A DNA stretch of 64,000 bases from Rhizobium sullae (lineage in GTDB: Bacteria; Pseudomonadota; Alphaproteobacteria; Rhizobiales; Rhizobiaceae): contig NZ_FWER01000011.1 in assembly GCF_900169785.1 (NCBI RefSeq), positions 1 through 64,000 on the forward strand, written 5' to 3'. Each line of letters opens with the position of its first letter. Within the stretch, counting starts at the first letter, position 1. Of this stretch, positions 16,760 to 25,697 are shown piece by piece. Both the position numbers and the translations under genes were made by a program. The notes beneath the pieces are model-generated. The model was not told the DNA's origin and ran no database searches. It saw only the letters and a program-made list of their open reading frames with translations.

Positions 16760-17671
16760 TTACCTCCCCTGCTCGTCGGCTTTGGCTTGCGCGTTCTGGA
16801 AGAAGACGATCGGGATCACCAGGATCAAAAGCAGGATCGTCGCCACCGCGGAGGAGACCGGCCAATCGCGGTTCGAATTGAACTCGCTCCAAAGCGTCTT
16901 GCCGATCATCAGCGTCTGCGATCCGCCGAGCAAGTCGGGGATGACGAATTCGCCGACGGCCGGGATGAAAACCAGCATGCAGCCGGCGATAACACCGGGT
17001 AGCGACAGTCGGAACGTGACGCGCCAGAAGGCCGTGATCGGCGGGCAGCCGAGATCCTGCGCGGCCTCGACCAAGGTGCCGTCCATCTTCTCCAGCGAGG
17101 AATAGAGTGGCAGCACCATGAACGGCAGGTAGGAGTATATGATGCCGATATAGACCGCGATGTTGGTGTTCAGGATGATGAGCGGACTGTCGATGATGCC
17201 GCTGGCGAGCAGCACCTGGTTCAGCAAGCCTTCCGGCTTCAGGATCGCGATCCAGGCGTAGACGCGGATCAGGAAGCTCGTCCAGAACGGCAGGATAACG
17301 AGCATGAGCAGTGTCGGGCGAATGCTGCGCGGGGCCTGCGCCATGCCATAGGCGATCGGATAAGCGATGAGCAGTGTGAGAAAAGTCGAAATCCCGGCAA
17401 TGACGACGCTCGAGACATAGGCGTTGAAATACAGCGGATCATCGATGAGATAGCTGTAATTGTCGAAGGACAAGGTCGATACCTTGTCCCAGAAGCCGGC
17501 CCAGCCGTCGCCGGGCGAGAAGACGGGCATATAGGGCGGCATCGCGATCGCCGTCGTCGACATCGAGATGCGGAAGACGATGAAGAACGGCGCGAGGAAG
17601 AAGATGAGCAGCCAGGCATAGGGAATGATGATCACAAGGCGGCTGTAGATCGCGGAACCGAGCTTGCCCAT
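16760..17671 (-). CDS. potH: Spermidine/putrescine ABC permease PotH
   Basis: A 303-residue inner-membrane permease of the PotB/PotH type with six membrane segments. The first is at about residues 12-34. The EAA loop VEAAQDLGCPPITAFWRVTF is in the C-terminal half. FWTSFLIRVYAWIAIL and VGEFVIPDLLGG are family signatures. It starts 3 bases after the potG stop and is followed 3 bases later by potI, so the three genes form one tightly coupled operon. The long first periplasmic loop (about 45-80) is usual in PotH. Confidence 0.93.
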   Translation of the reverse strand: MGKLGSAIYSRLVIIIPYAWLLIFFLAPFFIVFRISMSTTAIAMPPYMPVFSPGDGWAGFWDKVSTLSFDNYSYLIDDPLYFNAYVSSVVIAGISTFLTLLIAYPIAYGMAQAPRSIRPTLLMLVILPFWTSFLIRVYAWIAILKPEGLLNQVLLASGIIDSPLIILNTNIAVYIGIIYSYLPFMVLPLYSSLEKMDGTLVEAAQDLGCPPITAFWRVTFRLSLPGVIAGCMLVFIPAVGEFVIPDLLGGSQTLMIGKTLWSEFNSNRDWPVSSAVATILLLILVIPIVFFQNAQAKADEQGR

Positions 17672-17674
17672 GGA

Positions 17675-18817
17675 TCAATCCCTCAGAAGCACGCCGGCAT
17701 CATCGGCGAAGGAGATCCAGACTTCCTGATCGTATGTGAAGGGATCGTCGACCGCGCGCTGCGCGTTGAGCGAGGAGGCCTTCACGACCTTGCCGCTCTT
17801 CAGCTTGACGTGGAAGACCGTCATGTCGCCGAGGTAGCCGATGTCCCAGAGTTCACCGGAAGCCGCATTGACGGATGGGTTTGGCGGCGGATGACGGAGC
17901 ACCTTCAGTTTTTCCGGACGGACCGCAAAGCCGGCGTTGCTGCCCTTTGCAGGCTTGTCAGATGTCGCGACCTTGATGGTAAAGCCGCTCTCGACCGCAA
18001 TCTCGACTGTGTCGCCTTCGGCGGCGGTCACCTGGCCGTCGAAGATGTTCACATCGCCGATGAAATCCGCAACGAATCGCGAGTTCGGCGCCTCGTAGAT
18101 TTCCGCCGGCGTCGCCACCTGGACGACCTTGCCGTGGCTCATAACGGCGATGCGATCCGCCATCGTCATCGCCTCTTCTTGGTCATGCGTCACGACGACG
18201 AAGGTGAGGCCGAGATTCTGCTGAAGATCCATGAGCTCGAACTGCGTTTCCTCGCGCAGCTTCTTATCGAGCGCGCCGAGCGGTTCGTCGAGCAGCAGCA
18301 CTTTCGGACGCTTGGCGAGCGAGCGGGCGAGCGCCACGCGCTGACGCTGCCCGCCGGAAAGCTGGTTCGGTTTGCGGGAGGCGAACTGCTCCAACTTCAC
18401 CATCTTCAGCATCTGCAAAACGCGCTCGATAATCTCGTCCTTCGGCATGCCGTCCTGGCGAAGGCCGAAGGCGATGTTCTTCTCTACCGTCATGTGGGGA
18501 AAGAGCGCGTAGGACTGGAACATCATGTTGACGGGCCGCCTGTAGGGCGGGGTACCTGCCAGGTTCGTGCCATCGAGGATCACTTCGCCGGAGGTCGGCT
18601 GCTCGAAGCCCGCCAGCATGCGCAACAGTGTCGACTTGCCGCAACCCGATGCACCAAGCAATGCAAAGAACTCGCGATGATAGATATTCAGCGACAGATC
18701 ATTCACGGCGGTAAAATCGCCGAACTTCTTCGTCACGTTCTTGAAGGAGATAAACGGTTTGGAAGCCGGATCGGCCCAAGGCGCGAAGGTGCGGCGAATA
18801 TTGCCAAGTGACTTCAT
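17675..18817 (-). CDS. potG: Polyamine ABC transporter ATPase PotG
   Basis: A 380-residue ATPase that energises polyamine import. The nucleotide-binding domain is at about residues 22-255, with Walker A GASGCGKST, signature LSGGQRQRVALARSL and Walker B VLLLDEPLGALD. A TOBE-type regulatory domain follows to the end (FAVRPEKLKV, DIGYLGDMTVFHVKL). The start at 18817 follows GGGGAA and gives the normal PotG length. The frame stays open far upstream through the end of potF, but that part is an artefact. A strong hairpin separates it from potF, which would let the binding protein be made in excess. Confidence 0.93.
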   Translation of the reverse strand: MKSLGNIRRTFAPWADPASKPFISFKNVTKKFGDFTAVNDLSLNIYHREFFALLGASGCGKSTLLRMLAGFEQPTSGEVILDGTNLAGTPPYRRPVNMMFQSYALFPHMTVEKNIAFGLRQDGMPKDEIIERVLQMLKMVKLEQFASRKPNQLSGGQRQRVALARSLAKRPKVLLLDEPLGALDKKLREETQFELMDLQQNLGLTFVVVTHDQEEAMTMADRIAVMSHGKVVQVATPAEIYEAPNSRFVADFIGDVNIFDGQVTAAEGDTVEIAVESGFTIKVATSDKPAKGSNAGFAVRPEKLKVLRHPPPNPSVNAASGELWDIGYLGDMTVFHVKLKSGKVVKASSLNAQRAVDDPFTYDQEVWISFADDAGVLLRD

Positions 18818-18874
18818 TTGGTTCCCCGAGACATGATTTGAGAACCGGCCCTGCCCACAGCCGGCAGCCGTCAA

Positions 18875-18904
18875 GAAAAGGCCCGGGCGTTTCCGTCCGG
18901 GCCT
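18875..18904 (-). terminator. Intercistronic hairpin between potF and potG
   Basis: On the minus strand AGGCCCGG / CCGGGCCT form 8 bp. One mismatch, two more pairs and a GAAA tetraloop follow. The stem is followed by TTTTC. It sits 9 bases after potF and 62 bases before potG. It is probably a partial terminator and 3' stabiliser that lowers expression of the membrane components relative to the binding protein. Confidence 0.7.
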
Positions 18905-18912
18905 GAATTTCC

Positions 18913-20010
18913 TTATTGGCCGGTGACGACTTTCGTCCAGAGCCGGGTCGCGGTGCGCTGCGTTTTCGGCTCCCAGGGCGAGACCGTGAAGAGCTTCTTC
19001 ATCACGTCTTCGGTCGGATAGATCGCCGGATCTTCGAGCACGTCCTTGCTGATGAACTGCTGGGAAGTCTTGTTGCCGTTGGCGTAGAAGACATAGTCGG
19101 TCGCCTTGGCGATGACCTCCGGCTTCATGATGTAGTTCAGAAACTCGTGCGCTTCGGCAGCATGCGGCGCATCGGCGGGGATCGCCATCATGTCGAACCA
19201 CATCTGGGCGCCCTGAGACGGGATCGAGTAGTTGACCTCGACATTATTATTGGCTTCGGCAGCGCGGTCGCGGGCCTGCAGCATATCGCCGGAATAACCG
19301 AAGGCGATGCAGATGTCGCCGTTGGCGAGCGCATTGATATATTCGGACGAGTGGAACTTGCGGACGAAAGGACGGATGGAGGTCATCAAGTCCTCAGCTT
19401 TCTTGAAGTCATCCGCGCTGGTCGTGTTCGGATCGACGCCGAGATACTGGAAGGCAGCAGAAAGGACATCCTTCGGCGCATCGAGCAGATAGATGCCGCA
19501 ATCCTTGAACTTCTCGGCAACCTTCGGATCGAAGATCACTTCGAGCCCCGGCGTGGCGTCAGGCCCGAGAATTTCGGCAACCTTTTTGACGTTGTAGCCG
19601 ATGCCGTTCGTGCCCCACATGTAGTCGATGGCGTACTCGTTGCCCGGATCATACTGCGCCGTGCGCTGCTGGATCACATCCCACATGTTGGAAATGTTCG
19701 GCAGCTTCGACTTGTCGAGCTTCTGGAAAACACCGGCCTGGATCTGGCGCTGCAGGAAGTCCGCGGTCGGCACGACGACGTCATAGCCGCTGCCCCCCGC
19801 AAGAAGCTTCGTCTCGAGCGTCTCGTTGGAATCGAAGGTGTCGTAGACAACCTTGATGCCGGTTTGCTTGGTGAAATCCTCGAGGATGGAACTGTCGATA
19901 TAGTCCGACCAGTTATAGACGTTGACGACGCGCTCCTGCGCGAAGCCCGGCGCCGCAGCGAAAACGGCAACGACGGCCGTGGCCGCAAGTCTTGCGATTC
20001 TTGACCTCAT
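18913..20010 (-). CDS. potF: Putrescine/spermidine periplasmic binding protein PotF
   Basis: A 365-residue periplasmic receptor of the PotD/PotF family. A signal peptide (about residues 1-24, ending GFAQ) precedes VVNVYNWSDYIDSSILEDF, a hallmark of polyamine-binding proteins. YDVVVPTADFLQRQ, YMWGTNGIGYN and the Asp/Trp-bearing ligand-site segments follow. AGGAGATAAT lies just before the ATG. It is the first gene of potFGHI. Putrescine is the most likely ligand by similarity, but spermidine cannot be excluded from sequence. The PuuA/PuuB-like genes at 32158-34906 would degrade the imported polyamine. Confidence 0.93.
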   Translation of the reverse strand: MRSRIARLAATAVVAVFAAAPGFAQERVVNVYNWSDYIDSSILEDFTKQTGIKVVYDTFDSNETLETKLLAGGSGYDVVVPTADFLQRQIQAGVFQKLDKSKLPNISNMWDVIQQRTAQYDPGNEYAIDYMWGTNGIGYNVKKVAEILGPDATPGLEVIFDPKVAEKFKDCGIYLLDAPKDVLSAAFQYLGVDPNTTSADDFKKAEDLMTSIRPFVRKFHSSEYINALANGDICIAFGYSGDMLQARDRAAEANNNVEVNYSIPSQGAQMWFDMMAIPADAPHAAEAHEFLNYIMKPEVIAKATDYVFYANGNKTSQQFISKDVLEDPAIYPTEDVMKKLFTVSPWEPKTQRTATRLWTKVVTGQ

Positions 20011-20149
20011 ATTATCTCCTGTCCGTTCTTATTATTGGCAATTGCAGGCATCACCCCGGACACCTTTTCCCTCTGGATTTTGGATTAGAGTAGAAAGGAT
20101 TCTGTGAGGCGACAAGCGCAAAATCCTGCACTCTCAATGATTTCACCGA

Positions 20150-21562
20150 TCACTGAAAATCGAAGGCACCGAGCCCCGCCACCATCTCATCTAAGCCAAG
20201 CGGGCGAGTGACAGGCGGCTCGGCACGCGCAAGACAGCCCTTCCTTTCGCAGAGGCGGCAGGCCGGCCCGATTGCCACCGGATGCGGGGTCTCAGAAAGG
20301 GCCTGGCCATATGTCGTGCTGTCTTTGAACGCGATGTCGCAGCCGAGCAGAACTGCAGTACGCCGGACCCGTTCGCCAAAGGGCGCATGCGGCCCTTCGA
20401 GCGTCCGCGCTATGGTAAGATAAGCGGAGCCATCCGGCATCTCGGCAGCCTCGGCCAGAACCTGGCCCGGCTGGAGAAAGGCAGGATGGATGTTGAGCTT
20501 CGGACAGCCGCCGCCGAAGCGGGCATGCGGAAAACCTGCCGCTCCGCCCCGCCGCAGCCGATGGCCCGCGGTATCGATCTCCATGATAAAGAACGGAACG
20601 CTGGCGTTCGCCGGTCGCTGCAGCATCGTCAACCGTGTCGCAGCCTGGCCGAACGAACAGCCGAAGCGAGCGCAGAGAATATCGATGTCGTAACGCGATG
20701 TCTTTGCTGCGGAGAGAAACGCGTCATAAGGCATCATCAGCGCAAGGGCTGCGTAACGCGCGAGCTCGAAGCGGGCAATGCGCCTCGCCTCCTGCGTCGA
20801 GAGGTTGAGTGTTTCCAGCTCTCGCATAATGGCTTCGCGAAGCGCGAGCGTCGCGACCTCGACGGCGACTTCCTGGATCTGATCGGACGCCGCAAGGCGC
20901 TCCGAAATGAAAAGCCGCATCGAATGCCGGTCGAAGCGGCGGCGCAGATCGGGCATCACATGCACCGGCAGGATGCGGACGCTGATGCCGTGCTCCTTCT
21001 GCAACCAGCCCTTAAGGACCTGCGCGCGCTCACCCGCCGGCAGAGCGACGAAGAAAGCCTCAGCGGCCTCTTCAAGCGCGCCAAAATAGGCAGAACGGCG
21101 CTCCAGCACGTCGCGCACTTCATCTGCCGGCAGCCGCGCGCCGGCGGCCGGAGCCTGTCCGTCGCCAGCCATCAGGACTGTCAAGTCGGAGAGTCGCGCA
21201 GCCTGCTCGCGATAGGCACGATAGAGCTTCACGACGCCGCTTGCAGCATTGGGTGCGGCTTCGGCGACTTCGATGAGTTCCTGGTCTCCGGGTAGTTCGC
21301 CCGAAAGCAACGGATCGGCAAAGACTTCACGCAGCTGGGCGAGATTGTTTCCGGGCTCGCTCTGCAGTTCCTCCAGGTCGACCTTGTAGACCGACGCGAG
21401 CTTCAAGAGGAGTTGCACCGTCAATGGCCGCTGATTGCGCTCGATCAGGTTGAGGTAGGATGGCGAAATTCCCAATCCCTCGGCCATCGCCGTCTGGGTG
21501 ATCGCCAAGCCGTTGCGAATGCGGCGAACTTTCGGACCGGCGAATATCTTCCGCTCGACCAT
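20150..21562 (-). CDS. ScfR/RamB-type short-chain fatty-acid regulator
   Basis: A 470-residue XRE-type regulator with a C-terminal short-chain fatty acyl sensing domain. The helix-turn-helix is at about residues 6-62 (KVRRIRNGLAITQTAMAEG, GISPSYLNLIERNQRPLT). An IrrE/ImmA-like middle part follows. The end has GPACRLCERKGCLARAEP, a CxxCxxxxC cluster conserved in this class. RamB of actinobacteria, a relative, controls aceA and acetate genes; this gene is divergent from aceA. The start at 21562 is fixed by TAGGAGGT 6 bases upstream, and 12 earlier open codons are discarded. The TTTACA repeats in the shared promoter region are its likely targets. Confidence 0.85.
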   Translation of the reverse strand: MVERKIFAGPKVRRIRNGLAITQTAMAEGLGISPSYLNLIERNQRPLTVQLLLKLASVYKVDLEELQSEPGNNLAQLREVFADPLLSGELPGDQELIEVAEAAPNAASGVVKLYRAYREQAARLSDLTVLMAGDGQAPAAGARLPADEVRDVLERRSAYFGALEEAAEAFFVALPAGERAQVLKGWLQKEHGISVRILPVHVMPDLRRRFDRHSMRLFISERLAASDQIQEVAVEVATLALREAIMRELETLNLSTQEARRIARFELARYAALALMMPYDAFLSAAKTSRYDIDILCARFGCSFGQAATRLTMLQRPANASVPFFIMEIDTAGHRLRRGGAAGFPHARFGGGCPKLNIHPAFLQPGQVLAEAAEMPDGSAYLTIARTLEGPHAPFGERVRRTAVLLGCDIAFKDSTTYGQALSETPHPVAIGPACRLCERKGCLARAEPPVTRPLGLDEMVAGLGAFDFQ

Positions 21563-21587
21563 TCGACACCTCCTAGATCGACATGAA

Positions 21588-21630
21588 TTTACAAGCATTT
21601 ACAGATTTACAAACTTACCCTGTAAATGCT
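21588..21630. promoter_or_regulatory. TTTACA repeat cluster in the scfR-aceA divergent region
   Basis: TTTACA occurs at 21588, 21598 and 21606, and inverted (TGTAAA) at 21621 and again at 21694. AGCATTTACAG (21594-21604) and CTGTAAATGCT (21620-21630) are perfect 11-bp inverted copies 15 bases apart. A regulator of the glyoxylate shunt, most simply the ScfR-type protein beside it, could bind here. Confidence 0.6.
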
Positions 21631-21747
21631 CCCGCAACCTAACCTCAATTTCCTCCCAAAAATCAAGCTTTCTCTGGCGGCTTCGAGGATTTTTGTAAAT
21701 TATGTCACACAGCCGAATGAGGCACATTCATCGAGAAGGAGGAAATC

Positions 21748-23037
<1,290 letters not shown>

Positions 23038-23059
23038 CCACACCAAAGGAGAAAAGGCC

Positions 23060-23296
23060 ATGGCTTCCATCGCACGTGTCCGCGAAAGAGCGGAAGAACA
23101 ATCCTCCAGCATGAGCGCCGATCAGCAGACGATGATCCGCATGCTCGCAAACGATCTGCACAGGCTGAACCAGTCCGTCATGAAGGCCGTCGAGGCCGGG
23201 GTCTCGGTCGAGCTCGTGCGCTCCGCCCGCCACCATGGCGGAGACGGCAATTGGGGCGATCTCCTGATCCCTGTCATCGTCGCCAACAGGATGTAG
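23060..23296 (+). CDS. Small conserved protein after aceA (DUF6074-like)
   Basis: A 78-residue protein. The first half is helical and polar (ARVRERAEEQSSSMSADQQ, MLANDLHRLNQSVMKAVEAG). The end GDLLIPVIVANRM is short and hydrophobic. AAAGGAGAAAAGG precedes the ATG at 23060. It lies 22 bases after aceA, and a 9-bp hairpin follows, so the two form an operon. I recall small DUF6074-type proteins beside aceA in other rhizobia, but the family name needs a search. No function is known. Confidence 0.68.
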   Translation: MASIARVRERAEEQSSSMSADQQTMIRMLANDLHRLNQSVMKAVEAGVSVELVRSARHHGGDGNWGDLLIPVIVANRM

Positions 23297-23302
23297 GGAT
23301 CA

Positions 23303-23330
23303 AAGATGGCGGTGCCGCGGCGCCGCCATC
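23303..23330 (+). terminator. Hairpin after the aceA operon
   Basis: AGATGGCGG / CCGCCATCT (9 bp, 10-nt partly self-pairing loop) starts 6 bases after the small gene. The following GCGTTATTCG is a poor U-tract, so it may stabilise the message or work with Rho. Confidence 0.6.
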
Positions 23331-23390
23331 TGCGTTATTCGACGTAATTGTCACTGTCATGAAAGGCGGGCATAATAAGCATCCGCTCAT

Positions 23391-24494
23391 ATGAGATGTC
23401 TGATGCCCGCCACGACGCATGCCAATCTCGAATCTCTCACTGACCTGGTCTACGGCGCATTGTTTGGCGAAACGGACTGGCAGGACTTCCTCGACACCCT
23501 CAACACGAGGATGCCCGATGCGAAGACGACGCTCTTTTATCACGACAGCGTCGCGGGTGCCGGTGCCTTTTCGCTATGCTCAGGTTTGGACGGCTCCAGT
23601 CTGGACGACTACAACCGGTATTATTGCACCGTAAACCCGTGGATGCCGAAGGCAGCCGTCCGGCCGGTCGGCCTCGGCGTCATCGCGGACCAGATGCTGC
23701 CGCATGCCGAACTCGTCAAGACGGAATTCTACAACGAGTATCTGCGCAGCATCGGTTGCCGGAGCAGCGTCGGCGTGACGATTCTGCGCGAGAACAGCAG
23801 GTCCTTCAATCTCTCGACTCTGACATCGAGCACCGACACCGGCTTCAATCGCCTCAACGCGGATCTCCTGACACAACTCGCACCGCATTTGCAACGAGCC
23901 TTCGATTTCATGCGCAGGGAAAAAGCGAGCAATGAGACGGGCCGTTCGCTGTTCGACGCCATCGGTGTCGGCCTCGTCTATATCGGCGAAGGCTGCCAGA
24001 TCCGGTCGATGAACCTTGCCGCGGAACAGATGTTCGCCGAAGATGCCGGGATCAGTGTCACGCCAACAGGACATCTCGTCTGCAGCGACCGGGATTTCCT
24101 CGAGCGTCTTACCTCCGCTTCACGCTACCGCGCTCCCGCCGCGGCAGAACCGTTCATCGCGAGATTCAGGTCTTCCTGCGCGTCGTTCAAATGCACGCTC
24201 GTGCGCCTTACGTCCGATTTGATGACCGAGTTCCTGCAGGGGCCGACGGCGGCACTCATCATCGAGCGCATGCCCGTGGCATGCCCTGAACTGAACGACC
24301 GTTTGTCCGCAAAGGAGCAACTGACCGCAGCCGAGCTGCGGATCGCCTCCTCCATCGCGGCAGGCCTTTCGCCGCGCGAGGCGGCCAGGCTGCATGGCAT
24401 CAGCTACGAGACGGCCCGGACGCATCTGAAGAACATCTATTCCAAGCTCGGCGTGAACAGCCAGGTCGCGCTCGTGAGACGTCTGATGCCGTAG
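23391..24494 (+). CDS. LuxR-family transcriptional regulator
   Basis: A 367-residue regulator with a LuxR-type helix-turn-helix at about residues 305-365 (LTAAELRIASSIAAGLSPRE, SYETARTHLKNIYSKLGVNS). The N-terminal 290 residues hold a PAS-like region (SLFDAIGVGLVYIGEGCQI at about 185) preceded by an unassigned helical domain. It lacks the conserved aromatic residues of acyl-homoserine-lactone receptors and has no receiver domain, so it is not a classical quorum-sensing LuxR. No convincing ribosome site is present, and a second ATG four codons later is equally possible. It runs tail-to-tail with the LysR gene. Ligand and targets unknown. Confidence 0.82.
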   Translation: MRCLMPATTHANLESLTDLVYGALFGETDWQDFLDTLNTRMPDAKTTLFYHDSVAGAGAFSLCSGLDGSSLDDYNRYYCTVNPWMPKAAVRPVGLGVIADQMLPHAELVKTEFYNEYLRSIGCRSSVGVTILRENSRSFNLSTLTSSTDTGFNRLNADLLTQLAPHLQRAFDFMRREKASNETGRSLFDAIGVGLVYIGEGCQIRSMNLAAEQMFAEDAGISVTPTGHLVCSDRDFLERLTSASRYRAPAAAEPFIARFRSSCASFKCTLVRLTSDLMTEFLQGPTAALIIERMPVACPELNDRLSAKEQLTAAELRIASSIAAGLSPREAARLHGISYETARTHLKNIYSKLGVNSQVALVRRLMP

Positions 24495-24496
24495 AA

Positions 24497-25366
24497 TCAG
24501 CTGCGGCTGGCGCGCTTTCCGGCGAACAGATCAGCATAGCTTTTCAGCAGCTTTGTCATACGGTCGGCGACGGTGCGGATTTCCGGGCGGTGGCGATCCT
24601 CGTTGTTCAACACGATCCATTGCCGGTGGCGCAACTCCGTCAGTTCGCCGCCGAGCCGCTGCAGCTCCGGATCGAGATCACCCACGAAGCAGGGGAGCAC
24701 CGCCTTTCCCGCACCGGCCCGGACGAGGTCCGGCAGCGAACGCGGCCTGTTGACCGTCGCAACGATGGGCTCCGACGCCTGGCGGTGCGGCCAGCGGAGA
24801 TAGGCGGAAATGGCATCATCCTCGGCGACCGCAATCCAGCGGTTTTCGACCTCGCCGGCATTGCGCCGGACATAGACGGCATAGGCGACTTCCCCCAAAA
24901 GCCGAGCAGCGAGATTGGATTCGTCCGGCTCGAAGGCGCGAATGCCGATATCGCTCTCGCGGTAGGCGAGATTGGCGCGCGCCTCGCCGATCGTCAGCGC
25001 GATGATGAAACCGTCGGCAGGCATGCGGATCGCGGAGAAGTTTTCGGTCAGCATCCAGGCAACCCAGGTTCCGGCTGCGATCTTTACCGTTACGCCTCCT
25101 TCGCCTGCCTGGCGCCAGGCATCCACCTTCCGGGCAGCGGCTTCCATCTCCTGAAGGTGGTCGAGGAGGATCTGGCCATCGGCCGTCAGGCGGTAGCCGG
25201 TCTGGCTGCGGGCGAAAAGCATCCGCCCCGTTTCCTGTTCCAGCTCAAGCATGCGGCGTCCAATCGTGGCTGGGCTCAAGCCGGTCGCCGCGCTCGCGCC
25301 GGTCAGCCCGCCGAGGCGCGCGACCTGCAAAAAAAGCTGATAGGAGTCCCATGCGGCGTTTTTCAT
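24497..25366 (-). CDS. LysR-family regulator
   Basis: A 289-residue LysR-type regulator with the helix-turn-helix at about residues 6-62 (SYQLFLQVARLGGLTGASAA, SPATIGRRMLELEQETG). The effector domain is of the short subtype seen in regulators close to that beside mmsA. The C-terminal half has LPDLVRAGAGKAVLPCFVGD, a conserved effector-cleft segment. It stops 2 bases from the LuxR gene on the other strand. The divergent neighbour is a short uncertain frame at 25455, so the usual hint to a LysR target is missing and its regulon cannot be guessed. Confidence 0.85.
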   Translation of the reverse strand: MKNAAWDSYQLFLQVARLGGLTGASAATGLSPATIGRRMLELEQETGRMLFARSQTGYRLTADGQILLDHLQEMEAAARKVDAWRQAGEGGVTVKIAAGTWVAWMLTENFSAIRMPADGFIIALTIGEARANLAYRESDIGIRAFEPDESNLAARLLGEVAYAVYVRRNAGEVENRWIAVAEDDAISAYLRWPHRQASEPIVATVNRPRSLPDLVRAGAGKAVLPCFVGDLDPELQRLGGELTELRHRQWIVLNNEDRHRPEIRTVADRMTKLLKSYADLFAGKRASRS

Positions 25367-25454
25367 TGATGAAAAACATAGCCGGATCTTCGATGTTTAT
25401 GAAGCGATTTTTGATGTGTATTTGAAAGGATGTCTTTTAATGGAGGACATCACA

Positions 25455-25697
25455 ATGATCGATCAGATCATGATTGCCAGTTTCCTCGGCCTTTCGCAGA
25501 GCTGCCAGCCCATCCAAAAACGTGCCAGGACTGAGGACGAATTCTACCGGGATTTTGGAAGCTCGCCTATCGTTAGCTTTGGCAGGTGGCTCAACAGCAT
25601 CGGCGCAAAAAAGCAAAAGGACCGCGCGTTACCGGCGCGATCCTCCATACCATCAAGCTGCAGGCCCCATCAGGCTGCCCGCCTTGCCCGGCCGTGA
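25455..25697 (+). CDS. Short hypothetical frame divergent from LysR, 3' end doubtful
   Basis: An 80-residue frame beginning [18 protein letters not shown], with a very good ribosome site (GGAGG, 8 bases upstream). After about residue 50 the composition becomes Arg/Ser/Pro-rich. The frame then runs through the terminator of the minus-strand chemoreceptor gene and 28 bases into its coding end, so the C-terminus is probably not natural. It may be a truncated gene that once stood divergent to the LysR regulator, or a short peptide. I do not recognise a family. Confidence 0.4.
   Translation: MIDQIMIASFLGLSQSCQPIQKRARTEDEFYRDFGSSPIVSFGRWLNSIGAKKQKDRALPARSSIPSSCRPHQAARLARP
25607..25643 (-). terminator. 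Terminator of the chemoreceptor gene at 25670
   Basis: On the minus strand GGATCGCGC / GCGCGGTCC (9 bp with one T-G pair, 7-nt loop) is followed by TTTTGCTTTTTT. It starts 26 bases after the chemoreceptor stop. Confidence 0.8.

Noticed and set aside
17675..19201. Longer PotG with a 128-residue N-terminal extension
   Set aside because: The extension translates potF and intergenic sequence in another frame and crosses a strong hairpin; the start at 18817 has a ribosome site.
18916..20004. A 362-codon open frame opposite potF
   Set aside because: Arg/Asp-rich antisense translation without any family motif; potF is certain.
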